Part shown: one piece after another, positions 1 to 11,900 of the stretch | How positions within the stretch are numbered: the first letter of the stretch is position 1 | Layout: every line of letters begins with the position of its first letter | Source: Parasponia andersonii | Taxonomy: Eukaryota > Streptophyta > Magnoliopsida > Rosales > Cannabaceae | Direction: 5' to 3' | NCBI GenBank assembly: GCA_002914805.1 | Contig: JXTB01000300.1 | Span: 474,618 to 538,617 of the forward strand | Length of the DNA: 64,000 bases | Notes under the pieces: model-generated | Database searches by the model: none | Seen by the model: only the letters and a program-made list of their open reading frames with translations | What the model was told of the DNA's origin: nothing | Translations under genes and position numbers: made by a program

Positions 1-544
1 TCAGTGGCAAAGAAGAGAGAAAAGACCCTTAATACATGGTGATATGCATCATTGATTGTATGTAAAGGAGTGAGAGTCTGAGTGAGTAAGCCTATCAAAA
101 ATAAAATAAAAAATAAAAAAAATAAAAGATAATCTCCTGTTCAAAGGAACCCAGTGGACCTCTTATGATTTCTCTGGTTTACTTTGAGTGGAGAGTTTTC
201 TTATCAAGTAAGTGTTTAAGAGAGAAACCTTGTTTCATTTGACAACTCCCTTATTCCTAGACTGCAGAGCCTCTTTTTTCTTTTGTTTTTTGTTTTTTTC
301 TTGTTTATGAATAAGATTTTACTTCTGAAAGTTTAGTTCTCATATGAGGATTGGTGCTCTTACACCCAGCACTGAAGGAAAATTTAATTCCTATAATCTG
401 GTCCGTCCATCAGAAGATGGCATTTAAGAATTTGGGTGAACCTTGATTGCCATCTGGGTACCTCTAGATGGTCACATTCAATGAATAGTAAATCACACCA
501 CATAAAAGGTACATCATTTTTTCTTGTTTTGTCTTATCTCCCAG
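1..544. other. Intergenic or intronic DNA at window edge
   Basis: No open frame of recognisable family is visible here. The stretch ends in a strong polypyrimidine tract and an AG directly before the candidate last exon at 545, so part of it may be an intron of a gene whose earlier exons lie left of the window. Confidence 0.4.
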
Positions 545-637
545 GAAAGAAGAAGAAAAGAAAATGAAAAAGAGAAAGAGGATCCAATCCATGTGGCCGA
601 GGAAGATTTGGAGCATGTACAACAAGTTAAACTATGA
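545..637 (+). CDS. Candidate last exon of an unidentified gene
   Basis: A T/C-rich tract ending in CAG at 542-544 is followed by 30 open codons and a TGA at 635-637. The predicted peptide is highly charged (ERRRKENEKEKEDP, then IHVAEEDLEHVQQVKL), which looks like a hydrophilic, helical protein tail rather than random AT-rich translation. I do not recognise the family. No upstream exon can be joined with confidence; a GT at 207-212 is a possible earlier donor. It may be chance: a single exon without support from neighbours is weak evidence. Confidence 0.25.
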   Translation, partial: ERRRKENEKEKEDPIHVAEEDLEHVQQVKL

Positions 638-2299
638 TAAAGAAAAGTTATGCTATAGATATATTTACTTCTTGAATTTCAAGTTTTTGAGGTTTGAGCT
701 GTTTTGGGTAATTTGCACAAGTAAACTAGAACAAAATCTTGGTTGCGTAGCTCAATGTTATGTCTCTCACTAGCTGGTGATCTATGAGGTAATAGCATAA
801 TAGACCCTGCTACTCTGTACTAGTAGCTGATCTAGAATGTTTATGTTGTATATTTTTTTGCTTTCTAGCAAAATGGAGTAGCATATGTAACAACCTTTTT
901 CTTCCTAAATGGAAAATATTGGTCAGCTCTGAGACATTGTGGAACAGACTAGTCAAATATCACCGGTGGATGTAGAAAAGTCAAACCACATGCATTTTTC
1001 AACTTCACATTGATACTGGTGTGAGGGAATATTCGGTGACATAGTATTAATTAGCTGTGCCATGCAGCTAGCCAGTACTCAAGTCAGCCAACGAGAGTCA
1101 CTCTTAGACCTGAGAACTTCAGAGAGAGTGGAAGAAAGCATTGGCATTTTAATGACCCAAAAAAAAAAAGTGATCAAGACAGTGGCAGAACACACAGCAT
1201 AAAAAAAGACTGGTTCTTTATGAAAGGATGATAGTTTTACTTTGGCCATTTTAGACCTCTTCCTAAAAAGATCACTTTGTCATGCAAAATCTAGATCAGG
1301 AGCTCCATTACGATACATGATGAGAAAACTCATTGTCATCAGAAGCAGGCATCATAGAGAGGGGTGTGGGGGGGGGAGAAATTTCCGAGCTTACTAAGGA
1401 GTCAGACAAGGTAACAGGCAATATCACACGGCAATAATTTTGTTTTTCTTTGTTTAATAGTTTGACAGATCACATAGCAACAGGTTAGATCCCTGTGATG
1501 TGGCAACTTTGGTTTAAAATTGATGAGTTAAACAAAATGGAAGAGAGAGGAAATCAGGAAAATATTGTGGAAAGGCTTAGATTATTAGAGAGCTGGTACC
1601 ATTGAATTTACTGTTGTTCTACGCTGTCAGAGTGCATAATTACATATGAATCATTTAGAATCTGACACACGCTAATAACTATATTACAACTACAAGAGCA
1701 TCTAATTAACTGCAACATTTCTAATTCATGTAAAATAAGATAAGTTAATCTAATTAATCTGATGACAGATTATAAGGCAGCAAAATGGTACGCTAGCTCT
1801 GGATTAAAAGGCATGACAACAAGGCAGCTACAGCCTACAAACACTTATATTTTTTTCCCTTTATACAAGTAGAAAAAACTATAGGGTATCATCACCTCAT
1901 ACAAGCATTAACTATCTACTGCAACCTAAAAAAAGCAATTATGATGCCACCATGTTTGTACTCTTTTGTTTCTAGCAAGGCCAGTAAGAGGAAAAAGGCG
2001 AGGTGTTTATGCGACTTCTGTGTTGTGTGACGTTTTTTCACAAGCCTCAACTCCCCAACCAAATTTCTCAGAACATTAACAAAATTGTAATCATTTTCAA
2101 GAAATTATGTGCAAGAAAAGCTGGCACAAAAGAGAAGAACATGTTACTAGTATGCAACGTAACAAGGGCATATGCTAACATACAATCCTTTCCCATTTCT
2201 TGTCCACATAGTTAAATTTTGAAGCACACATACATAACCAAACAAATATTGGAATTAACATTACTTATTAACTACAAACCACCTATCACTTTCAAAAGA
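638..2299. other. Intergenic DNA, nothing recognised
   Basis: AT-rich DNA with short A and T tracts and a G-run near 1370. Short open frames here have no family resemblance. The right end is likely the 3' flank of the minus-strand gene that ends at 2300. Confidence 0.4.
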
Positions 2300-2967
2300 T
2301 TACGTATCACTTTTGGACTCTTTCTTTGGATGAATTGTTTCAACAAGGGCCTCTATTTCCTCCTTCACTCGTTCAAACACATCTGGGCCTTTGACTTCAT
2401 CTATCTGGGTATTCTCATCAATGTCATTACTCGTTCCATGCGTTTCTTTATGGCGGCTAGGTGATTTCTGAGGATGGGTTATTGCCTCAATCTCTTCTTT
2501 TGCTCTGTCAAATATGTTTGGTGCCTTCACATTTTCTTCTGCCATATAAAATATATCAATTATAATATGAAGCTTCAGGAAACTTTAGGTTGAAATTATC
2601 TCAATAGATACTCAGTTAAACCAAGTATGTTATCAGTGCCACTATCATCAATACACAAAACCCAAAATTCAACATCTATTTATATAATGCATATTCTTGA
2701 AAATTAAGCTATACCCAATTCACAAGTGTTGGGCACGAAAGAGACTAGCCAAAAACGAAAGGAGAAGAGGGTTGTTCCTTCATCAATAACGGTTCAAAAA
2801 AAAGATATCTTTACTCAAAACCCATTATCAAGATTAGCTTTTTAGTTCTCCTCAAAAAGGAGGAGATCAAATTTCTGAAATAAGATTCAAAAGATGAACA
2901 ATAGAGTAGACTGAGTAATAAGATAAAGAATACCTGAGGTCTGGGGTTCTGGTTTTTGTTCCGCCAT
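2300..2967 (-). CDS. Small charged protein with a duplicated KEEIEA motif (two exons)
   Basis: The model has exon 1 at 2967-2934 and exon 2 at 2538-2300, joined by a GT-AG intron of 395 bases. The total is 273 bases, giving 90 residues starting MAEQKPEPQTSEENVK. An alternative ATG at 2545 opens the same frame but overlaps the acceptor, so I prefer the two-exon start. The protein is acidic and hydrophilic, with no signal peptide or membrane segment. It contains two copies of one motif: PNIFDRAKEEIEAI (about residues 19-32) and PDVFERVKEEIEAL (about 63-76), separated by a linker rich in H, T and D. It resembles small uncharacterised plant proteins that carry this duplicated motif; that family recognition is from memory. 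The function is unknown. Confidence 0.7.
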
Positions 2968-3168
2968 TGGAGTTTCTGTAAGAAATTGTGTGTATTGTCA
3001 GAAACTTTTCTTCTTTAAACTTTGCCTCTGCGCACACGACATGAGTAAAGGATTCCCTTAAAAGCGGTATCAAACTCTCAGAACAAGGCTTCTTACAAAA
3101 TTTGAGGGCGAAAATCCCGGATGGGCAAATATTTTGAAAAATCCAGAAGTAATTTAGAAAAAATTGCT
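2968..3168. promoter_or_regulatory. 5' flank of the small minus-strand gene
   Basis: This region directly upstream of the ATG at 2967 should hold the 5' UTR and promoter of the minus-strand gene. No clear TATA box or named element stands out. Confidence 0.3.
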
Positions 3169-3169
3169 T

Positions 3170-3415
3170 TTAAATTTTTTTTAGAAAAGTAACAATTTTT
3201 ATAAATATTTAGATAAATGACACTTTTCTCCGAAATTTATAATTTTCAATGATGCTGGAGGTAACCAACTGAGTTAATTTAGATAATTTCTAGTTATTTA
3301 AAATAACCAATTAAGTTATCTTAGGTAATTTGGTTAGTTACAGCAAATATCTCATAAATTACTAAAAATGGTATTTTTATAAATATTTTTTAAAATACTG
3401 TTTTTCTAATTAAAG
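3170..3415. mobile_element. Foldback MITE-like sequence
   Basis: The segment is an imperfect palindrome centred near 3300, where GTTATTTAAAATAAC is a perfect inverted repeat. The outer arms also pair: a left arm with TTTATAAATATTT near 3200 and a right arm with TTTATAAATATTT near 3375. No coding capacity is seen. No target duplication was identified, so the ends are approximate. Confidence 0.45.
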
Positions 3416-3494
3416 TTCGAGATTTTACAAAGAATTTCAAAATTTTGGAATTTTTCATTTTTTTTAAAGTACCATAAAAATAAAATTTTCTCAA

Positions 3495-4125
3495 AATTAA
3501 TAATTGAAAAAAAAATATCTTAGACATTTATACCTATCTTTTAAAAAACAATACCAAAAATACGACATCTAGAAAATAATTATTTTTCCATACAATTTTT
3601 AGTGATATTTTTCTAAATACTTCATCTAGAAGTCAGTTTCTCAAAATTAGTTGCTTTGGTTATTGTAAGAAACCAATTTGATTTCTTTGTTACATATTGG
3701 TTAATGGTTTCAAATAGCCAAACTAATGTCGTTATCAAAAACCAAGAAACTAAATTAATTTTTAGCAATAACTAAAGAAATCAATGATAATATGTAAACG
3801 AAACCATCTGTTTATGGAACTGAATAACCAGAACCAAATTAATTTTTAGTAATAACTAGAGAAACCAATGATGATCAATAAAAGAAACCATTTGCCTATC
3901 AAATAAACTAATTAGCAGGATCAGATAAACCACTTTTAGTTACTAGAAATTAAGAAACCAATTTGGTTTCTAGAAAAACCAATTTTGAGAAGCCAACTTC
4001 TAATTAGGTATTTAGAAAAATATCACTAAATTTTGTGTGGAAAATAAATGTTTTCTATAGGTCATAGTCTCGGTATTATTTCTTGAACAGTAGTGGAGAA
4101 TGTCTTTTTCTCAATAATAAGAAAA
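3495..4125. mobile_element. Foldback element with arms of about 130 bases
   Basis: The left arm (about 3495-3640) matches the reverse complement of the right arm (about 3985-4125) over most of its length. The best block is TAGTGATATTTTTCTAAATA at 3600, opposed by its complement at about 4009-4028. The centre (about 3640-3985) carries many copies of a short word, GAAACCAA or its complement TTGGTTTC, and local palindromes such as GGTTTCTAGAAA. No open reading frame is present. It is probably a non-autonomous foldback transposon; the superfamily is unknown. Confidence 0.55.
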
Positions 4126-5240
4126 AAAAGGATAGAAACTCGATTTCATGGCGTCATGGTCAATTTGCCCTAGTCTATTTTATTACCATTAAGGCAGGCT
4201 TTAGGGCCCAACTTTCTATGATTCTTCTTATCAGGCTGAGATGACTGCTTGAGCCCAATTTTTGTGTGTCTTTGATTAAACTTTCCCCATTACGAGGAAA
4301 TGATAATCTAATCCGTTTCGTCCTTTTTAGGACCAATTTTTAGGATTGAAAATAAGGTCTCATAGCGATTAAAATCCCTTAGATATACTTCCTTAAAATC
4401 CCTTAAATACACTTCTTTTCTCTCAAGCTTAGCTACCATACTTTTTATGGTATCCCACACTCTGGCTCAATTTAAAAATCAAAAAGCAGATAGGAAAGAG
4501 GAGAGAGAAGACAATTACCAAAAACCAAAATTCGGCCAAAATTCTTAATAAATTCACCTATAACTCTATTAAACCTCTCTCAAAATATTGTAAATCAGAT
4601 TCTAAATGTCTCAAGTATTATAAAAACATCTATTTTGCTAATAGTTTCATTAAAATAGCGAAAACTCATTCATCTAGAAGTCGTGGTGAGAGAAAACAGA
4701 GAGTTTTGAAGTAATCCATGAATTTGTCTTCTTCGAAATCAAAATCGGTGTCAAAATCCAAGTCTCTGATGAGTTTCTCAAAGGTTTTGGTCAAAGAAAC
4801 CCCTCATTCGAAGAGCAAGGGTGTGGAAACTGCATCTTTTCAAGAGAAAGTTAGTATTTTATAATTTTGTTTTTGCTTTGGGGAAAAAAAATGCTTTTTT
4901 TGTATAGTGACCTTGAGTATGGTGAAAAGCTATAATTTTTATTTGTTTTTGCTTCTTTATGATTTTACTTGTATATGTTTTGAGCATGATCTAGTTTATT
5001 TGTATATTTTGTTGATTTTGTATTCATTGTTTTGGTCAATTTTATTACTACTCATTATTTTGCTAAACTTTTTTTGCATGGTAATCTTGAGTATGCTGAA
5101 AAGATTCCATTATACTTTTGTGTTCTTCTATGAATTCAATAATATATTAACCTAGGCCAAGGCACTCTTGACCTTGGTTAAGAAGTTAAAACATGATTTT
5201 CTTGATCAATGTCAAGAAAATCTGGATCAGTAACAAGGAA
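4126..5240. other. Intergenic DNA with a possible decayed exon
   Basis: From about 4719 an ATG opens a Ser/Lys-rich frame (MNLSSSKSKSVSKSKSL and onward to SFQEK) that stops just after a possible GT donor near 4851. It is flanked by repeats and has no recognisable family, so it may belong to a transposable element. The rest is AT-rich and featureless. Confidence 0.3.
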
Positions 5241-5249
5241 ATATTTAAG

Positions 5250-6330
5250 GTAATGTATAATTGTGTAACTTATCAAATAACCAGTAACAATCCTTTATTG
5301 GTAACCAAATGGTTTATTTAGTTGTTGATAGAAACCAATTGGTTAATGGTTTATTTTAGAATTTGGGAAACTAACAATACAATTAATTACAAAATATGGT
5401 AGATTGAAACGAACAATCAATTACTCTAGTAACTAAATTAGTTTCTAGAAACTAAAAAAACAAATTAGTTTTTATCATTAATTAGAAGAACCAATAACCA
5501 AAGAACCTATTTGGTTACCAGAGAAACTATCTTATTATCACATAAACTAGTAACCAAATAACCTATTTGATTTTGGAAACCAATAATCATGTTTCACTCT
5601 CATGTCTAATAAAGAAATCTATAGTTACTAACTTAAAAAGCTATCTAATTACTCTTGAAACTAGTAACGAAACTAGTTTCCACAAGTAACCAAAAATAAA
5701 TTTGAATACTAAAGAAATCAAATTGTTTATGGTTACTCTTGAAACCAAAAAGTTGAATTAGTTTCTAATAGTAACTAGAAACCAATCTACTAGTGATATT
5801 ATTTTTTGAAACTAGAAACTAATTTAGTTAGTAATTAGAAATAAACTTAAAAAACTAGTATGGTTACCTGAGAAACCAAATTGGTCACTAGTTTTTTTTT
5901 TATTATTAATATTTTAGGAAATGATTATTAGTTATTTTTGAAACAAAAAAACAAATTAATTTTTAATATTAATCATAAATTAATCTGGTAAGAATGTTAT
6001 TTTTAGAAATCAGAAACTAATTTAGTTAATAATCAAAAAATAACCTGAGAATCTAATACCAAATTTCTTTTTTTTTTTTTTTATATGGAAGAAATGGTTG
6101 TTGGCTACTTTTTGAAATAAAAAAAATTAAATTCTTTTCTATTTATAACTATAAACTAATTTGATAGTAATTTTGTTTTTAAAAATCAAAAATTAATTTA
6201 TTTAGTATTTAGAAATTAACTTGAGTAACTAGTCTGGTCACCTGAAAAAGTGAATTAGTTATTATTTTTTTTAAGGTTACATATTTACACTTGAAACCAA
6301 AACCAAAATGGTTTTTGATGGTAACTAAAA
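5250..6330. repeat. Degenerate tandem repeat, units of about 170-200 bases
   Basis: At least three successive units begin near 5720, 5919 and 6091. Each has the same order of blocks: a GTTACT or GCTACT word, GAAACCAA-like words, AGAAACTAATTT, then GGTTACCTGA, GTCACCTGA or a relative, and a T-run. Divergence between units is high. The same GAAACCAA words occur in the centre of the foldback element at 3.6-4.0 kb, suggesting one common source. Confidence 0.5.
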
Positions 6331-6334
6331 ACTA

Positions 6335-6900
6335 TTGATCAATTTGGTTCATTGTATTAGTGAAAATCAATAACTAAATTGGTTTCTATCTATAAACAAT
6401 ATTAAAAAGGAAAATAATTTAAAAAAAAAAAAAAAAAAAAAACTAAAAGAAAACCAATGATCAATTTGGTTATTTTTGTTAGTGAAAATTAGTAACTAAA
6501 TTGGTTTCTATTTGAGACCAACATTAAAACCGATTTGGTTAATTTTGTTAGTGAACTAAATTGGCTTCTATTTATAGTCAATATTAAAAAGAAAACTACT
6601 GACTAATTTGGTTAATTTTGTTAGAGGAAATAGTAATAAAATTGATTTCTAAACCCTAACCAATATTAAAAGAGAGAAAAATAAGAGTAATGAAAAAAAA
6701 TGGAAGAAACCAATGGCTAGTTTAGTTAATTTTATTTGTGGAAATTAGTAACCAAACTGGTTTCTATCTGTAACCAATATTTTAAAAAAATGGAAGAAAC
6801 AAATGATCAATTTGTTTAATTTTGTTAGTGAAAATCAGTAACTAGATTGGTTTATATTTGTAACTAACATTTAAAAAAGAAAATAAATAAAAGAAAAAAT
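6335..6900. repeat. Tandem repeat, about six units of 70-115 bases
   Basis: Units start near 6337, 6450, 6531, 6600, 6718 and 6807. Each carries AATTTGGTTAATTTTGTTAG, then AGTAACTAAATTGGTTTCTA, then an A-rich spacer, with substitutions and deletions. The A-rich spacers differ most in length. No coding function is apparent. Confidence 0.6.
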
Positions 6901-7052
6901 TGGCACAAAAAGGGAAGAATGCATGGTAAAAATACTTGAAGAAACTTATGAAAAAATAAAAATAACATAAAACATATAGGGTTCAAAATTCAAACCCTAC
7001 TAGCATGGATGTTCGCTGGTAGCCTACTCACTAAGCTATCACAGTACTTTTA

Positions 7053-7439
7053 GGTTATATTTGATTCATTAGAATGAAATAAGAATGATAATGAAATCGT
7101 AATTAAATTGAATTGGAATGAGAATAGGAATGGTATTCTATTGTTTGATTAACTTAGTGGAATAAAATGAAATAAGTATTATATTGACTAAAATATTCTT
7201 TCTTTAAAATCTTTTAATTGAGCGAAAGTAGAAATTGAGGTTTTAAAGAGATTGACAAAAAGATGGAATCATAATTCTATAGTTTTTTTAGATGGAATTG
7301 TAATTCTGTTATTTGATAGAATTAAGATTACTATGGAATAAGAATTCCTTAACCTAGTGTGAAACTAAACAATGGAAAGAATTTTTTGTTAGAATGATAT
7401 TTTCATTTCAAGACCCATTCTATTAAACCAAATATGGCC
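7053..7439. mobile_element. Tourist-like (PIF/Harbinger) MITE
   Basis: The element is 387 bases long. It starts GGTTATATTTG and ends in the complement of GGCCATATTTGG, and both ends continue into related TTAGAATGAAAT / TAGAATGGG sequence. It is flanked by TTA on each side (7050-7052 and 7440-7442), the target duplication typical of PIF/Harbinger MITEs. There is no open reading frame. Confidence 0.7.
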
Positions 7440-7442
7440 TTA

Positions 7443-8230
7443 GCATATCTAACATTAAAAAATTGCGTTTTAAAAGAATATGGAAAAAAATTTATGAAAA
7501 TATCATTGCGTTTTCTGGCAAAAGTGTTTAGGCAAATATTATCGAAAATTGTACGAAATTTTAATTATTTGTGAGTGTTAAATTTATCATTTTGCCATTT
7601 ATTTCGTCAAATATAGCATTTGCATTTAAGACAGTCTGAGTGACGGTCTCATTTATAACTAATCGTCAGGTAACTTTTATATGTTCTTTACTAATTTAAT
7701 ATTCATAAAAGAGAGGAAGAAAATTTCATTCTAACACAAGGAAGGGACAGCTACTACATAAATAACTAAAATTAGTAATTACTATTACATTTAGCGGCCT
7801 TTTGTACTTCTTTTTGCTCTAATGGACTTAACTCTCATCGAAAAAAAAAGGTAATTATTATTACACACCTATTGAGTTCCCTCTTATTTATACAAATTAC
7901 TTTTATATTACATATATAAATAAATATATTACAAGAAAAAACCGAAAATAGGAGGGGAAAATTAAAAGAATCGTCATGTTATTGTTATAGCTCGAGGAAA
8001 TTTAGGTAGCTAGGGGAATGGTTTTGTTCTTGGCTTACCCTTCGGTTCAAATATCAAGTCTTGTAAACTACTTGTTCGAGTTGCTTCTTCGTAACCTACT
8101 ACCACCAGTTAAAGAATTGATTGTATAGAATAATGCCAAGTTATATATTGTGTTCATAATTTTCTAATTATTTTCCCCGTTTGAATAATTGGACTTACTC
8201 TCTTTGTTTGCTTGTTGTAGTGCTAGCTCG
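7443..8230. other. Intergenic DNA, nothing recognised
   Basis: AT-rich DNA without a supported gene. No further repeat family could be assigned by eye. Confidence 0.4.
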
Positions 8231-8241
8231 TAGAAATTCAA

Positions 8242-8243
<2 letters not shown>

Positions 8244-8275
<32 letters not shown>

Positions 8276-8739
8276 NNNNNNNNNNNNNNNNNNNNNNNNN
8301 NNNNNNNNNNNNNNNNNNNNNNNNNNNNNNNNNNNNNNNNNNNNNNNNNNNNNNNNNNNNNNNNNNNNNNNNNNNNNNNNNNNNNNNNNNNNNNNNNNNN
8401 NNNNNNNNNNNNNNNNNNNNNNNNNNNNNNNNNNNNNNNNNNNNNNNNNNNNNNNNNNNNNNNNNNNNNNNNNNNNNNNNNNNNNNNNNNNNNNNNNNNN
8501 NNNNNNNNNNNNNNNNNNNNNNNNNNNNNNNNNNNNNNNNNNNNNNNNNNNNNNNNNNNNNNNNNNNNNNNNNNNNNNNNNNNNNNNNNNNNNNNNNNNN
8601 NNNNNNNNNNNNNNNNNNNNNNNNNNNNNNNNNNNNNNNNNNNNNNNNNNNNNNNNNNACCATTAGATGGTGATCCAACGGTTAAATAAAAAATATCTAA
8701 CCATAAGTAAAGAAAAAAAAATACCTATTGGATTGCCAA

Positions 8740-8801
<62 letters not shown>
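8244..8801. mobile_element. TA-microsatellite MITE copy interrupted by an assembly gap
   Basis: A (TA)n run at 8244-8275 leads into the gap. After the gap, 8659-8743 shows the right end of the same MITE family found at 40-42 kb: the GATGGTGATCCAACGG block, then AATACCTATTGGATTGCCAA, followed by a second (TA)n run to about 8801. The left part of the element is probably inside the gap. Confidence 0.6.
8276..8658. other. Assembly gap (383 N)
   Basis: Unsequenced stretch inside TA-rich repeat. Open frames predicted across it are artefacts. Confidence 0.99.
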
Positions 8802-8803
<2 letters not shown>

Positions 8804-9023
8804 TACTCCCTCGTAAGCTACTAGATTTATAGTCTCTAAACGATATGATAGTACATTCCCCGTTGGATGGTTCAAGAGTCCATGCTAGTGTGTCTCTCTT
8901 ATAAATTGTGGTCAACATAAGGTATTCATTAACTGTGGAATAATTTCCATCATCGTACTTTTCTTCTAGGACAAGAAATATATAGTTTTGTCTCAGTCCA
9001 ACTAAAAACGTGTGGAAAATCAC
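8802..9023 (-). CDS. Unidentified open frame, possible gene fragment
   Basis: On the minus strand about 73 codons are open from 9023 down to the (TA)n run. The peptide begins MIFHTFLVGLRQNYIFL and includes VNEYLMLTTIYKRD and SNGECTIISFRDYKSSSLRG. Its composition is unusually protein-like for this AT-rich area, with mixed charged and aromatic residues and no low complexity. I do not recognise a family. It runs into MITE and microsatellite sequence, so any gene here would be truncated. It could be chance. Confidence 0.2.
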
Positions 9024-9690
9024 AGCATGAACTACTCTTTAAGTATCATACTTTTTCACAGACTTGAGTAAGTATCTTCTAAGATCTGATGTATAATTAC
9101 ATGTATCTATGAATTTAATTAGTACTGCAATAAAGTGCTTTTGATAGGGTCCAAGGAGGCACTTTCAGTGTTGTTTCGTTTTAACAAATCTATATATTTC
9201 TCGGTCAAGGATTTCATTTTCATTGGACAATATTATAAGTTTTCTTTTATTGTTTCCGTATCATAAACAAATGCCTTTATATAAGTAGAAAGTTATATAG
9301 TCAAGGATATAAATTAAACATACACACTTCACGTCTCAGTTAAAAATTCAAAATTGTGATTTTTAATAATTTTAAGTAAAAATATAAAAATATTAATTTT
9401 ATAGAATTAAGAGAAATCAGATATTAGATAATTTTATTTTAATCCTCAAATAATTAGAAATTCCTTATTCATTAAATATTTAGTAGTTTTAATTTCACAA
9501 GAGAAATACTCATTAAAGTTTAAGAAAATTTTCAGCTAATTTTTTTAGAATCTATTAAGAAGTCAAAAACTTTGATAGATTGAGTTTAACTGAAATATTT
9601 AGTTCAATATCCAAAATGTGTTACATAAAGTCACTTATTATTTTGAATACTCAATTTAATAACAAAATCATCCTCACACATTTACTTACT
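9024..9690. other. Intergenic DNA, nothing recognised
   Basis: AT-rich, with no supported gene or clear repeat boundary. Confidence 0.4.
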
Positions 9691-11900
9691 AATCTTGGCT
9701 AAATAACTGAACAAGGAAAGAACGATAACGTTGTACGAACACCCACTAGGGATTTAGAGTAGAACTGACTATACAAGCCATACAGCTCATCTGACCACCG
9801 AGATTACTATCTTAATTAGATATACACCTGAAAGTAGGGGAAATAGGGGGTGAGTATTCACATGCTCAGTAGAAATTCATTTACCTTTTTGAATTGATGT
9901 AATTTTACCAAACCTACATGGTTAATATCTTTTCCAAAATCCATTTATAAACCAAATTTACAAAACAATTGGTATCCAGAAAAATCACATATTCAAAGCC
10001 AAAATCAAATCCACATAATTATACATATCATAAATCAACCATACATATGAGTGAGCTCTCATCCTCCCATCATGGCCATGTAATATCTCTATAGCAGAGG
10101 TACCTAGCATCCTGACACTATTCGTAGGTGTATTAACTAAAATTCTATGCAGAGGCTTAGGTCTTTCACCTAGCGCTGCAGCAATTCACCAGTAATCTAA
10201 ACTGCCATGATGCAATAATGGAACTCAATTGTGTGATCATATGGTACGTACAACATGTAACAATTCATAATAAACATGCATCTATGAATCAAATCATGCT
10301 TTAAAATCCAACTTGGCATTATTCTGGGATTTACTGTAACATGGAAAGTATAACGCTATTTTACCCCATAATCACAATATAAAATATGTAAAATAATTTG
10401 TACAGTTAAATCCTAGTATAATCCAACAATTTGTCAAACCATCGTGAAATCACGATTTTTCATAAATAAGTTTTAATGAAATTATAAATCAAACAGATAT
10501 AAAATCAGGTAATTGAACCCCTATCTCAATATGATATTAATACTAAGCCAACGACACTTGAAAAAAACTTGTTGGTCACTTCGGTGTTCGAACGGTAGTT
10601 TCCGGATCCTAGTAAGTCCACTTGAAAAAGTGACTTTTCCATCGGAGCCTTAAATGAGAAATGGAGATCACCACTAAATTCAGAGTATTCAAAAATACTA
10701 GGTTAGACATAGACCATGTAAAAACGGATCGCGGTGTAGGATAGGTCTGTGGCACGTAAAACGGTGTAATTTATGTGCTACAAAATTCTAATTTTCATAC
10801 CACTACGAAGTATAGTCATATTTTATATCAAAATTCATGTCTTGACCTCACTGAATCCAAATTTGAAGTCAGAACTTAGTTTCGAGGTCCCGAGCATAAG
10901 CTACGCTAAAAAATCTGATAATTACATAAATACCACATTTCAAAGGAATTTAGAAAAATATCATTTTTGTTGATTATTTGCAAAAATATCACTTTTCTAA
11001 CATATTTAGAAAATATTGTTATTACAGAATTATTTTAGAAAATATCACTTTTGAAAATAATTTGAAAAAAGTAAAAACTTCATTGATTAATTGTTAAAAT
11101 ATTCTTTTTTGTTATAATATTTTGGAAAGAAATAGTTTTCTAATATCAGTCTAATACTCAAAATTAAATAGTAACATATTCTACTCTAACACTATTTAGT
11201 TTTGCAAAAATATCACTTTTCGTTCTAAATTAGAAAAATATTATATTTTTCTATTTAAAAGTTATTGTATTATCGGATACCGCTTTTACTTTTACCAATT
11301 GTAATTATTCATGGCTTTTAACCATTTTTTACCTCATATATTTACCTCAGGTAAAATAATTAACTAACCAAAATTTTACAAAAATATCATTTTTATATAG
11401 TTGGTACAAACGGTAAAAGTGGTAAAAACTTATTAGAGATGAATTTTGATGTGCAATCACTTAGAGGTGGTCAGCGACAATGAAAAAAGACTATACACGC
11501 CGGAGGCGTCGAAAACAGAGGTCGTATGCCGAAAATTTTGCCAGAAAACTATACTTTTAGAATGAGTTTTGGATGGCTGGATCTCAGTCACCAGAGCTCC
11601 GATTCCGGCTAAACTAGTGGGTTTTTGATCGTCGGCGAGTTCTCTTCGATACATGGTAGTGTGTCATCGGAGCTAGGTGGTAGTGGCATTGCAGCAGAGC
11701 TCCAACGGAAACTGTTGTTTCCTTTCTTCTCCTAAGTCTCTCTTTGGAGAATTTTGGGCTTCTGAAGTCCTTTTAAGCCAAAAAAAAAAATAGGCACTAT
11801 TGCAATTGAATAAAATATTCTTGATATTTTGAATATTTAATTATGGAAACAAAAAATTATAAATTTGTCATTCCCTATAAAATATCTAAATACCCTAAAA
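9691..11900. mobile_element. Old repeat DNA, possibly LTR-retrotransposon derived
   Basis: The segment 9.7-10.8 kb has higher-complexity, non-coding sequence (blocks around GAGGTACCTAGCATCCTGAC and GTTCGAACGGTAGTTTCCGG) that resembles plant Ty3/gypsy LTR sequence. At 10.95-11.4 kb it changes to AATATCACTTTT-rich DNA like that at 3-4 kb. At 11.46-11.75 kb a GC-richer block with small minus-strand frames follows. No gag-pol reading frame, primer-binding site or paired LTR was found, so the assignment is weak. Confidence 0.3.

Noticed and set aside
6975-7045. tRNA-like sequence on the minus strand (TAGCTTAGTGAGTAGGC and GGGTTTGAATTTTG)
   Set aside because: Box A and box B likeness is present, but no cloverleaf or acceptor stem forms; at most a SINE relic.
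8181-8678. Open frames on both strands through the first gap
   Set aside because: They consist almost wholly of X from N bases and TA-repeat codons.
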